A DNA stretch of 64,000 nucleotides, from positions 248,001-312,000 of the forward strand of contig NW_026705784.1 in NCBI RefSeq assembly GCF_029867415.1, read 5' to 3'. The DNA is from Vicia villosa (taxonomy: Eukaryota; Streptophyta; Magnoliopsida; Fabales; Fabaceae). A model generated the notes under the pieces. It did not search any database. It saw only the letters and a list, made by a program, of their open reading frames with translations, and was not told the DNA's origin. This document shows positions 11,692 through 22,679 of the stretch, piece by piece. The number at the start of each line of letters is the position of its first letter. The stretch's first letter is position 1. The translations under genes were made by a program, and so were the position numbers.

Positions 11692-11933
11692 CAGTCAGAG
11701 AGATAAAAGTGTAAAAATATGATTCTAGATGGTTTAGAATGAGAACCTGAACCTCTATTTATAGGTCTGAGGTTGGCTCAAAAAGAAAGTTCAACTTTAT
11801 GCATTTTAAGGCAATCTAACCAATTAGAGCTTTTATCTAACCGATTAAATGGTTTAAATAATTGTTTGTAAGTTCTAAAAAAAGGAAGGTTAAGATATCT
11901 AGCCGTTGCATAGAATCAAGGCACCTTCAAAAT
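10540..11933 (-). repeat. copia-type LTR fragment, right part, with GA and 100-bp repeats
   Basis: 10548-10815 continues the alignment of 4128-4408 with 12300-12565. A GA microsatellite lies at 10661-10694 and another, interrupted, at 11640-11700. Around 11170-11425 a unit of about 100 bp is repeated a little over twice (starts near 11201, 11301 and 11401, each with a form of GGCTGATCTC AACCT). No coding sequence. Family assignment is tentative. Confidence 0.45.
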
Positions 11934-13686
11934 TGATTAGCCCTTAAGTTTGCGCATTTCTAGAGGGGGTTGAATAGATCTCCCAATTAAAACTTCCGTT
12001 GACAATAATTTGAAAAACTTTTATCAGAGTTATTAAATGAACAATGATTTTGTACGGCGAAAACAACTTTTAGCGAACAAAGCGATTATGTTTATAAATT
12101 AGAATTGGTACGTAATGACTTAGACATTTCACAATATAATCAAGATTGAAACACAAATTTAACCAAACATACAAACTAACGAGTTGCATTGAATAATTGA
12201 CAAAATTACACGATAAGTGTGATTTTACAGCACCAACACTACGTGGTTTCTACAATCACAACTTTCAGTTTAATCTTCAATAAGACAAAATAAAAGTTTC
12301 AATTCTAACAAAACCTACGCTTTTACAATTAAATTGCTAACAAAATAAATCTTAATGGCATGCAATTCTAGAAAAAAAATAAAGAACAACCTAACATGCA
12401 ATGTTTACAAAAAAAACTATAAAGGAGAGGGAGAGAGAGAGAGAGAGAGTGTATATCGGGATTTATAGTGCTTCAACTATCATCCTCGCTAAGTTTAATC
12501 CACTCTCCAATGGGTTCCCAATGAAAATTTATGTCTTTCAATATTATTTGTGACAAAATTACACGAGTTTAGTATAATCATAATATCCAAATTAATGCTG
12601 AAAAATTTAAAGATCTTCAATCTGGATCATTGACTTGTACATACTCTATGAACTGAACCCTTTGCAAAATTTTCACGCAAAATCACCTTGAATGTTTCAT
12701 CCCCAACAACCTACTTCAAAGTCTCTATTCTGTACCGATCTTTACTCAATCCTACTGACATCTTTAGCGTTGGTCTTTCCGAAGATTGAGAAGAACTCCC
12801 ACTTGTCTGTAGGCTTCCACACTACACTACCAAGATGAACCTAGGAATAAGAACTTCCTTCTTTTCTAATGGAATTGTCAAAACTATTCATAACACCACT
12901 CACCAAAGATGAGATTCACATCAATGTAACAATGGAGAAAGCATGAGGTAGAATATGAAAGAAATCGTTTGCAAGTGTTCAAGAAAGATTCAAAACTCTT
13001 TTGAAAATATGAGAGAACAAGTGGTTTGTGAGTTTTCCAATCAATATTGGAAGTGTATGTTTTCTAACATTGTGAAGATTTTGAGAGAAAATGATTTTTA
13101 TAGGTGTTGGAGATCTAGCCCAAAAATGAGTGAAAAAAGATGTTTGATTCGAGAAAATGATTATTATTTGAGTCAAATGAAAAAGTGATTTGATTCAAGA
13201 TCTAAAATATATGAGAAAACCATGTGTGTGATTCGAGTCACATGATTCAAGTCATGAAACATGTGATTCATATCAAATGAGACGGTGGCAAACCATAAAA
13301 ATGTAGTTTTGCATGATTCGAATCGAGTGCAAGTTGTAATTCGAATTAAGGGGTCTAAGATTCGAATCAAGTACAAGCTGTGATTGGAGTCATGACAGCT
13401 TATACATTTTCTGAAAGTCTCTGTCGCATTTGATTTGAGTCATTGGATGTGTGATTCGAATCATAGTCCTAGAATCTCAATTTTTTCCAAATTTAAAGAG
13501 ATTTTGAGCTTCTACCAATATTATGACTTGAACCCATCTCAAATATAATTCTTGATCCAAGAACTTGATAAATGACTTAAAGCATGTTACTTACACTATA
13601 ATCAAACCATTTGATTTATGCATGCTGAAAATACAGATCTAAAATTCAATCCAGAAATACACAATTGATGACGAGATTCAATGACA
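11934..13686 (-). repeat. putative copia-type LTR, reverse orientation (about 1.75 kb)
   Basis: On the minus strand it would read TGTCATTGAATC to GGGCTAATCA. Near its end it contains the minus-strand sequence AGATCTATTCAACCCCCTCT, very like the AGATCTATTCACCCCCCTCT close to the end of the E3 LTR. It holds a GA microsatellite (12424-12449) and, at 13145-13463, an array of degenerate TGATTCGAATCA palindromes. Flanking 5-bp sequences do not match, and no primer site or purine tract is obvious, so the exact borders and whether it is a solo LTR are uncertain. Confidence 0.45.
13145..13463. repeat. array of paired TGATTCGAATCA-type palindromes
   Basis: Palindromes or near-palindromes of the form TGATTCRARTCA are centred near 13150, 13172, 13248, 13269, 13319, 13342, 13363, 13386, 13436 and 13457. 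Neighbours within a pair are 21-23 bp apart, and the interval between sequences is otherwise unconserved. An isolated member lies near 13196 and another near 13234. This layout matches the arrays in the E1/E3 and A LTRs, although the motif is different. Confidence 0.65.
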
Positions 13687-14316
13687 TAAAACTAAAACAC
13701 AAAAGCTTAAAAGACAAAAAACAAAACCATAACCCTTAATGTGACAGAGACATGCAACTTCAAACTTTATTTCTTCATTGCTTTTCCATAATGCAGGAAG
13801 GTTATTCATCGCAAATGAACTTCGTGCTTTATTCGATGGTCAATTTCGTAATAAATGATTATATGAACGAAGTACAATGATGGTTGTAAACAATGATTAG
13901 GCAAACAAACTAGAACGATGATGAACATCGTTGGTTGAATGAAGATAATTTGATGGTGAACAATAATTGCTGAACAAAGAGGACAATGATTTTATGAATT
14001 TTGAAATTAGGTTTTAGCAAAGGAAACTATGTTTGTTTTTTTTTTTAATTTCACACAGAGAATTATATCATAAATAAATATCTTAATAACAATAATATAA
14101 AATAATTTATTATTTATTAATATAATAATTTAAAATAAAAAAGTGATTTTTCAAATTTTTTTAATTGACCCACATTCTCAGGGTCACGTCATAGTTTGAG
14201 GTGTTGGCTACACAAAATATGAGGGGACAAAAAAAAATTAGAAAATATAAATGAAGGACAAAAAAAATGAATTTTTTTATATAGAATTAAAAATTAAAAA
14301 AAAAGACTAAAAGGGC

Positions 14317-14318
<2 letters not shown>
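13687..14318. other. unclassified AT-rich DNA
   Basis: No gene, LTR end or transposase signature recognised. Contains short imperfect repeats around AACGATGATGAACATCG and a segment ending in A-rich DNA. Probably degraded repeat sequence. Confidence 0.4.

Positions 14319-14405
<87 letters not shown>
14319..14405. repeat. (TA)n microsatellite, about 86 bp
   Basis: Uninterrupted alternating TA directly upstream of the hairpin MITE. Likely length-variable between individuals and prone to assembly error. Confidence 0.95.
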
Positions 14406-14407
<2 letters not shown>

Positions 14408-14425
14408 GGACGACTCAAGTGAGAA

Positions 14426-14640
14426 CACTTGGTTATTATGAGAAATGAGAACAATGAATCACGACCATTAAATTTTAATTTTGTTGATTTTAATGGACAC
14501 GATTGGTTTCTCTTTCTATGATCCTTAATATTTATTTTAAATCAATATAGAAAGAGAAACCAATCATGTCCATTAAAATCAATAAAATCAAAATTTAATG
14601 GTCGTGATTCATTGTTCTCATTTCTCATAATAACCAAGTG
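14426..14640. mobile_element. foldback MITE with 94-bp arms
   Basis: Arms 14426-14519 and 14547-14640 are reverse complements with three mismatches in 94 bases, separated by a 27-base loop. Termini read CACTTGGTTATTATGAG and its complement. CAAGTGAG occurs just outside the left arm and across the right end, which may be a remnant target duplication. No coding capacity. An RNA copy would form a long hairpin suitable for small-RNA processing. The superfamily is not assignable from the sequence. Confidence 0.85.
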
Positions 14641-15637
14641 AGCCCATCTTCATTTTTTTTGCAATACAACATTTTGAACAAAAACTCTGTTGGGCCTAAT
14701 TCCAGTGACCCTGCGCCCAAATTTGCTTCCTGCACCATATTTTCAACTTGAAACCCCCCTGTGCACATAATTTTTCTATTTTAGATTAGTTTTTTTTACT
14801 ATTTTATTTTCTATCTCTTTTAGTATGATAAACCATTGACATTTTTGTTAGATTTTGACATGATAATAGAATATAGAATCATTGAGTTTTGTTAATTTTT
14901 GGTTGATAAAAAGATAATACAAAAACATGTGATCTCTTATTTTTGTTAGTTTTTAGATAGAAAATGCCATGAAAAATATTATGTTTGATTAGATTTTTGC
15001 TTGATAAAAAAGGAATAAGAATATGTAATATCTCTTGCTTGTTAGAATATAATTGTTTTGTACATAGTTTTGTTCTATTACTTTTAGATAGAAATGTCAT
15101 AAAAAACAATTTAATTTTGTTAAATTTTTGTTTAGGATTTAATTAGAACTTAATTGCGGGTATTTTCTATAGCGTGCTTCCTTGTTACTACTGATTTGTT
15201 TGCTGGGATGTGCGAGATACTTCGAGAGATCCTTCAATTGTGATTCAACTTGCTTCGTGTTCCACTTTATTTGTGGGACACGAATTCGCTTCCAGTACGA
15301 TTAGTCTTACGACTTGATTTGCATCGTGTTCCACTTTATTTGTGGGACACGAACCTATTTTCGATGCCATTCACCTGATCTCTCATTCATTGAGATGTAT
15401 ACTCTTGTATTGTCTGGATTGTTTCTCTTGCAGGTTGCTCGTGTGGTTATGCTCGACGTGTACCACATGTCGCTCGTGATTTATTTTCACGACGACACTT
15501 TCTGACTTGCTTTGCTTGATGATGGCTTACGCGAAGTATTCCGGACTTCTCTGCTTACGCTTGCTAGCTCATTACGGATTTGCTATCCGTTCGGTATTGT
15601 CTCCTGGTCCCTTTTACCGGTTTCTCGCATCATCCTT
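14641..15637. other. unclassified flank left of E3
   Basis: No gene recognised. 14641-15160 is AT-rich and unremarkable. 15160-15637 is less AT-rich and holds two copies of a hairpin unit (next entry). It does not match the Ogre LTR sequence that flanks the other side of E3, so E3 is not simply inserted in one continuous sequence. Confidence 0.5.
15256..15354. repeat. two direct copies of a 30-bp hairpin unit
   Basis: CGTGTTCCACTTTATTTGTG followed by GGACACGAA occurs at about 15257-15286 and 15326-15355, some 69 bp apart. Within each copy TTCGTGTTCCAC-like and GTGGGACACGAA arms can pair around a six-base loop (one mismatch in the first copy). Function unknown. Confidence 0.7.
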
Positions 15638-17201
15638 TGTGAATACAAGATCACACTCACAAAGATGTTTTTGATTCATGGCAAACTCAACAAGCATACA
15701 AGCAACAAGGTACAAGCAGAAGAACTCAAAGAAAAGCAAGCTTTGGTCACTCATAACAGAGCAGGTCGACCTACTATGCATACAGGTCGACTCAACACAA
15801 GCAAAATAAGAGGAACTCAGAAAATCAGCAGTTAGGTCGACCTACTCCCAACACAGGTCGACCTAAAATGAAGAAATTTACATATCATTCTGCTAGGTCG
15901 ACCTACACAACAACTAGGTCGACCTAATCTGAGAAAATATCCCCAAAACGCATCTGAAGTGGATTCTGGTCGACCTACTTCTTTGACAGGTCGACCTAAC
16001 TGGGAACAAATGACATCCAAAGAATATGCAGCTCTGTTAGGTCGACCCAGCCCTAAATTAGGTCGACCTATCTGATCAAAACTGACATCCAAAGGATATG
16101 CAGCTCTGTTAGGTCGACCCAGCCCTAAATTAGGTCGACCTATCTGATCAAAACTGTCAAAATTTCTGGTTTTCTCTGCATCAACTGAAAAGCTCTCATA
16201 TATATTATCGAAGGTTCAATTATTGCAAAACAACACCAAAGACTGAAAGATACACAAAGGCTTCTCATCTTCGTTCTTCGTCATCTCCAACACAATTACA
16301 CATAATCATTCTTGCGTTGAGGGTTAGTGATCGAGTTCGATAACGTCCATGGAACGGAATTGAAGATTCCTAGTGGGTGAAGATTTGTGGGGTTTTTGGT
16401 GAATAAAATCCGAGGGTTTTGTCCTCCAAGATAGGTGTTTCTTGGGGGTTTTTATCAAGAGGTTTCATCGAGGATCCATCTGAGTGTGAAGATTGAAGAA
16501 CAAGGGTTCAAGGCAATTCAAGACACTGCAGAAAAGGGATCAAGTGAAGCTCTTGGATCACCTTGATCTGACTCAAGATTAAGGGGGAAGAAGATTCAAA
16601 GGATTGACATAATTGGTTTATGGTTTATCGCTTTGTTATCTTCTTTGTATAAACTGCTTTCAACATTAATGAAAGATTTCCCAATTGCAGTTTGGAATTG
16701 GGGGCAGACGTAGTCGTAGCGAGGACGATCGACGAACTGCCTAAACAAATATCGTGTTCTTGTCGCTTTTACCTTTTCATTTACGTTCTGTTCATATTTG
16801 GTTATAATAGCAAATTGATCAACGATTCGAGTGTTAAGATTGTGAATTAAGAACTTATATAAACATCACAATCCATCACACATTGAATCACCATCAATTT
16901 GATCATTATCACCAAGTGTTTGTGTTTTTGCTTCTTTCACTATTACTGCATTGCAAACGTCGTTCATCATATAAGAAGTTAATTGATTTTCAATAGAGCG
17001 ACGTATTGATTCTATAGAGTATTCTCTTATCGTTTATCTCAAGCTGGTTAGTGGTTTTAACACATATACAATCGTTTCAATAGTGGTTCGGAATAGGCGC
17101 GAGTCGATTCAGAATCACTTCCGCTTAAAGTTCAATTAATTCCGCAAAACTGTGAAAGATCTATTCACCCCCCCTCTAGATCCTAAGGCCAGCGTCTAAC
17201 A
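15638..17201 (+). repeat. E3 5' LTR (1564 bp)
   Basis: Begins TGTGAATACAAG, ends GCGTCTAACA. Positions 15765-16139 contain twelve GTCGAC-centred palindromes (usually TAGGTCGACCTA) in six pairs. A 72-bp unit at about 16020-16160 is a true tandem duplicate; elsewhere only the palindromes are shared. The region after 16200 is presumably promoter and leader, but I cannot place a convincing TATA box. Confidence 0.95.
15763..16141. repeat. six pairs of AGGTCGACCT palindromes, 21 bp apart
   Basis: GTCGAC cores start at 15765/15786, 15836/15857, 15897/15918, 15969/15990, 16041/16062 and 16113/16134. Every pair is exactly 21 bp apart. Pairs are 71, 61, 72, 72 and 72 bp apart. In several copies the flanks vary (CCCA or CTCA in place of CCTA), while GTCGAC is invariant in this LTR. 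Each palindrome equals its own complement, so the two members of a pair could also form a hairpin with a loop of about nine bases. Confidence 0.92.
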
Positions 17202-17202
17202 A

Positions 17203-17217
17203 GTGGCATCAAGAGCT
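17203..17217 (+). other. E3 primer-binding site
   Basis: GTGGCATCAAGAGCT starts one base after the LTR end. It resembles the standard initiator-Met primer site (TGGTATCAGAGC) with one substitution and one extra A, which may weaken priming. Confidence 0.7.
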
Positions 17218-17256
17218 CTGGTTTATTCCGTGCTACGTGAAACACTTATTGGAAAG

Positions 17257-18175
17257 ATGGCTTCCGGACCTAAAGGGGCTCACAATAGAGCTCCAGTTTT
17301 CAACGGTGAAAACTACGGCTATTGGAAGGATTGTATGTGTGTCCATATCAATGCAATTGATAGGAACATCTGGACAGCTATTGTCAATAGTCCCTTTCGG
17401 ATCACCATGACAAATGCAGCTGGTGCAGTTGTTCCAAAACCAGAAAATACTTGGGATGCTGAAGATGAAAAGAGATATGCATACGATTGGAAAGCGAGAA
17501 ACATTCTAATCTCAGCTCTAGGAGTTGATGAATACTATCGCGTTTCCCATTGTAGATCCGCTAAAGCTATGTGGGACACATTGCAAGTTGCCCACGAGGG
17601 AACAGATGATGTCAAACTAGCTAGAATCAATACGTTAACTCAAGAATTTGAACTCTTCCACATGGAAGATGGTGAATCCATCGAAAACATGCAGAAGAGA
17701 TTCGTTCACTTGAAAAATCGTTTAAATTCTCTTGATAGACCTGTTTCCAATGCAGTTGCTACTAACAAAATCTTAAGATGTTTGAACAGGGAATGGCAAT
17801 CCAAGGTTACAGCAATAAAGGAAGCAAATGATCTAAACACCTTAGACATTACCACTCTCTTTGGTAAACTAGAGGAACATGAACAACACCTTAAATGTCT
17901 TGACATGCATGAGAAAAGGGAAAAGAAGGAGAAGAACATGGAGAAAGAGGTAGAGAAGAAGTCAATAGCTCTAAAGGCTTCAAGTTCAAAGACCTCAAGA
18001 CAAGAGCTAGAGGATAGTGATACAAGTGATGACGAAGACTCCGATGATGAGGAAATGGGATTGTTTGTGCGAAGATACAACAAATATCTAAAGAAAAATG
18101 GAGCAAAACATTCTGACAAAGGCTTGATCAACTATAGAAAGCAATCAAACAAGTTCAAACAAGATGACGACAACA
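17257..18175 (+). pseudogene. gag: E3 gag (capsid part), frameshifted before the zinc knuckle
   Basis: ATG 17257 begins MASGPKGAHNRAPVFNGENY, the usual start of a copia UBN2-type gag, with the GENYGYWK and MWDTLQVAHEGTDDVK blocks that follow in this family and a charged acidic stretch (DSDTSDDEDSDDEEMG) near 18020-18060. An upstream in-frame GTG at 17203 lies in the primer site and is not a credible start. The frame is lost at the A-run at 18180-18185, after which the CCHC knuckle is read in the next frame. In this copy gag would terminate at 18249 without its nucleic-acid-binding knuckle. Confidence 0.9.
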
Positions 18176-21100
18176 AAGGAAAAAATCAAAGGCCCTTGCT
18201 TCAATTGTGGGAAAGCCGGTCACTACAAACCGGGTTGTCCATACCTTAAGAAAGAAATAGAGAAGAACCAAAGCAAAGGTCATAACAAATCTAAGAGAGC
18301 CTACATAGCATGGGAAAGTGATTCATCTAGTGAAAGCTCATCAAGCGATGAAGAAAAATCAGCAAACCTATGTTTTATGGCTCATCAACACAAGAAAAAG
18401 AAAGCTGTAAGTCATCTTAAACCTGAACTCGTAGATAAGGTATCTCATTCTCAACTAAAACTTGCTTTTGAAGAATTACATAGAGATGCAATTAAAGCTT
18501 TCAAACTTTTGGCCTCAAATAAGAAAATCTTTTCATATCTTGAATCAAAAGTTGAGAAAAACGAAAAGGATATGGAAGCTTTAAAACAATCTATGCTAGA
18601 CATTCAAAAGGATAAAGTTGAAATAGATCCTACATCATGGTTTGGTTGTGAGACATGTCACATTTGGCAAAAAGAAGTAAGAGATCTAAAAGCCAAATTA
18701 GACAAGGCTCTACAACCAAAAGTGACTTTTGCGGTTGATCCAAATAAGTTCAAAAGATCGTATACTCCTTTATATAGTAAATACACTTTTGTACCAAAAG
18801 CATCAACTAGCAAAACAGCATATTCTCATCATATTACCTGTCATTATTGTTGCAAAAAGGGACATACCATTGAAAAATGCAAATTTAGGAGAATTTTAGT
18901 TCCTAAAGGAGTATTTCAATGGTTGCCTAAGTGCAACAAAATGTGTACTCATTACCAAGGACCCAATGAAAATTGGGGACCTCCCTCTCTAAATTAATCT
19001 TGCAGGAAAAGTGTCTTGACATTGCCGAAAGGTTGTGGTTCCTTGATAGCGGATGTTCAAGACACATGACGGGAGACCTATCTCTTTTCGTTGAGTTTCA
19101 AGCAAAGAAAAAGGGGTATGTCACCTATGGAGATAACAATCGGGGAGCCATACTTGGTAAAGGAAGTGTAGGTAACCTTTCTACCACTACTATAACTGAT
19201 GTGCTGCTAGTAGAAGGCCTTAAACATAATCTTTTAAGTATAAGTCAATTGTGTGACAAAGATTTTAAAGTAATGTTTACAAATTCTGGCTGCACAATAG
19301 AACATACTAAGAAAAGAGACATTATGTTTAAGGGCTTAAGAGTAAACAACATCTACATGATAAACTTGGATGAGGTATCTAAGTCTAGTACCAAGTGTCT
19401 AATTGCTCTAGGCGAAGACTCATGGCTTTGGCATAGACGTCTCGCCCACATAAATTTTGACTTACTTAATAAAGTTGTCACAAAAGATTTAGTAATCGGC
19501 TTACCTAAAATGAAGTTTTCAAAAGATCATCTATGTGATGCTTGTCAAAAGGGAAAGCAAACAAAAATCTCTTTTAAATCAAAGAACGTGGTTTCAACAT
19601 CACGCCCTCTTGAACTACTTCACATGGATCTCTTTGACCCTTCAAGGACTAAAAGCATAGGTGGAAACACCTATGGTTTTGTCATTGTCGATGATTACTC
19701 TAGATTTTGTTGGACAATCTTTCTACCTAGTAAGGATCAAACTTTTCCAGCTTTCACACAATTTGCAAGATTATGTCAAAACAAAATGAACAACAAAATA
19801 GTTGCAATTCGAAGTGATCACGGTGGAGAGTTTGAAAACTATCTTTTTGAAAAATACTGTGATAAACATGGAATTGAGCATAACTTTTCAGCTCCTAGAA
19901 CACCTCAACATAACGGAGTAGTTGAACGTAAAAATCGGGTTCTAGAGGAGTTGGCAAGAACAATGCTGAATGAGGGTAATCTACCCAAGTATTTCTGGGC
20001 TGACGCGATTAGTACCGCATGTTATGTTTTGAATAGGATAATAATACGTCCTATACTGAACAAAACTCCCTATGAATTACTAAAAGGTAGAAAACCAAAT
20101 GTATCTCATCTCCATGTATTCGGTTGCAAGTGTTTTGTCTTGAACTATGGTAAGGATAATATTGGTAAATTCGATGCTAAAGCTGATGAGGGCATATTCC
20201 TTGGTTACTCACAATCTAGCAAAGCATATCGGGTATATAATAAGAGATTACTTATAGTAGAAGAGTCAGTACACGTGTCTTTTGATGAATCTTATACAAA
20301 ATATGTCGAGAAAGGTCTTTCGTTTAATGGTGCAGGTCCATCCACTGAAGACATTGTCAAGGATAAGGAAGACGAGAATGAAAGTATTGTAAAGAAAGAT
20401 GCTGAGAGAGAGAAAGATGAGTCTCATGATAAAAATGAAAAAGAAAGCATCTTAAACAATGAAGAACTTCCTAAGGCCTGGACAAATGTGAAAGACCATC
20501 CAATTGACAATATAATAGGAGACATCTCGAGGGGCGTTACAACACGCTCAAAGATAAGTAACTTTTGTCATCATTTTGCTTTTGTTTCACAAGTTGAGCC
20601 GAAAAACGCTAAGGATGCATTACTTGATGAGCATTGGCTAATGGCCATGCAAGAAGAATTAAACCAATTTAAACGGAATGATGTTTGGGACTTAGTCCCT
20701 CATCCGGGAGATCATCAAGTAATAGGCACTAGATGGGTTTTTCGTAACAAACTTGATGAAAACGGCGTTATTACTAGAAACAAAGCTAGATTAGTTGCCC
20801 AAGGTTATAATCAAGAGGAAGGTATTGATTATGAAGAGACATACGCTCCTGTAGCACGTCTCGAAGCTATTCGTCTCTTACTTGCTTATGCGTGTTCTAA
20901 AGACTTCAAACTATTCCAAATGGATGTTAAAAGTGCTTTTCTAAATGGCTATATAAATGAAGAAGTCTATGTTGCTCAGCCACCCGGCTTTGAAAATTAC
21001 ATGTACCCAACTCATGTTTATAAGCTGAAACGTGCTCTATACGGTCTTAAACAAGCCCCTCGGGCTTAGTACGAACGTTTGAGCAAATTTCTTCTTAGTC

Positions 21101-22131
21101 AAGGGTACTCTAGGGGTAAAGTTGACACTACTCTCTTTATTAAAAGAAAAGATAAAGATGTTCTCTTAGTCCAAGTTTATGTAGATGATATTATATTTGG
21201 GTTGACTAATGCAAAACTTGTCAAAGATTTTTCTAAGCTTATGCAGAGTGAATTTGAGATGAGTCTCATGGGTGAGCTAAATTTCTTCCTTGGCCTACAA
21301 ATCAAGCAACTCAGTCATGGAACGTTTGTGAATCAAACTAAATACTGTACGGAGCTGCTCAAAAGATTTGGAATGAGTGAAGCGAAGGAAATTGACACAC
21401 CTATGGCAACAAATACTAATCTAGACAAAGATGAGAAAGGTAAAGAGGTTGACGTGAAATTGTACCGAGGTATGATAGGTTCACTATTGTATCTTACTGC
21501 CTCAAGACCAGACATTATGTTTAGTGTGTGTATGTGTGCAAGATATAAATCTTGTCCAAAAGAATCTCACTTAAAAGCTGTCAAAAGAATTCTGCGATAC
21601 TTACATGGAACTACTACATATGGCCTATGGTATCCAAAGGGAAATGAGTGCCATTTGGTAGGATTCTCCGATTCAGATTTTGCTGGCTGCAAATCCGATA
21701 GAAAAAGCACCAGTGGAACATGTCATCTATTCTCAAATTCATTGATAAGTTCGCATAGCAAGAAACAAGTATCGGTTGCATTATCTACTGCTGAGGCAGA
21801 ATATGTAGCTGCTGGAAGCTGCTGTGCACAAATATTATGGCTCAAGCAACAACTTCTTGACTTTGGTATTAAGCTCGATCGCATACCTATCATGTGCGAC
21901 AACACAAGTGCCATAAACTTGAGTAAAAATCCTGTCTTACACTCACGTATCAAGCATATTGAAATAAGACATCACTTCCTACGAGATCATGTAGAGAAAG
22001 GAGACGTTACATTTGAACATGTAGAAAGCAAGAAGCAACTAGCCGACATCTTCACCAAACCTCTAGCAACTGAGCAATACTTCAACATTCGTAGGGAATT
22101 AGGGATACTCGATATCTCTAATTTGGGCTAA
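18176..22131 (+). pseudogene. pol: E3 gag end and pol (PR-INT-RT-RH), frameshifted, one stop
   Basis: Frame 2 covers 18176-18990 with two CCHC knuckles, CFNCGKAGHYKPGC near 18197 and CHYCCKKGHTIEKC near 18838. A second frameshift near 18975-18995 restores frame 1. Protease [14 protein letters not shown] lies near 19040. The integrase zinc region ([12 protein letters not shown] to CDACQKGKQ) and catalytic blocks [20 protein letters not shown] and [12 protein letters not shown] follow. RT has [20 protein letters not shown], then a TAG at 21067-21069, then YVDDIIFGLTN near 21180. RNase H has FSDSDFAGCKSDRKSTSGT and STAEAEYVAAGSC. The frame ends at 22131. Catalytic motifs are all present; only the frame breaks disable it. 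Confidence 0.93.
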
Positions 22132-22679
22132 TTACGTTTGTTCTCTCTTAATATTATTCCTTTACTTTATATATATATTTTTCTGCTAACATTTCTCTTA
22201 GCGTAAAGGTAGTTCATCATCAAGCCAGGCGTCATTCCACATTGACTAAAGGCTGCCACTAAAGTTGACACCTACATATTGAGAAAGCGGTAACGTAATT
22301 GTTGTCCACTTCCAAAAATATTATTGATACTATAATATGCTATCAATTAACATGCTTATAGTGACTTCATACATATATCTCTCTTGCTCATATATGTGTC
22401 TCATCTTTAATACACCTTTAAACATATTTAGCTCTCATGCTATCACTATCTACCTTTTATCTACTATACTATGAATGCTAGCATTTTATCTATGTTTCTC
22501 TCGTTACTCTCCTCTTCTGTTTTTCTTGTATCTCTTTTGATGTTGTCAAAGGGGGAGATAGATGCTGAGTGTACGGGGGAGCTCAGCTGAGTAAATAGAT
22601 GCTGAGTGTACGAGGGAGCTTTTACCACTTATTGCCGAAGCTTCTACTATCGGTTTGCCATCATCAAAAAGGGGGAGTA
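22132..22679 (+). other. E3 3' untranslated region with four purine tracts
   Basis: Non-coding. G-rich tracts occur at 22548-22557 (GTCAAAGGGGGAGA context), 22571-22581, 22608-22620 and 22666-22679. The last touches the LTR. A 37-bp unit starting ATAGATGCTGAGTGTACG is duplicated at 22558 and 22595. The first tract is in the context where related copia elements normally have their polypurine tract, so the true tract seems to have been reiterated. Confidence 0.7.

Noticed and set aside
11929..13691. Target-site duplication around the reverse copia LTR
   Set aside because: AAAAT and TAAAA do not match, and the borders are uncertain.
15763..16141. CRISPR-like array of short repeats and variable spacers
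   Set aside because: Repeats are 10-12-bp palindromes within an LTR of a plant retrotransposon, in pairs of uneven interval and with no Cas genes. The same motif is in both LTRs of E3.
22132..22679. Possible envelope-like ORF downstream of E3 pol
   Set aside because: Some SIRE elements have one, but here only about 550 bp of non-coding DNA separate pol from the LTR.
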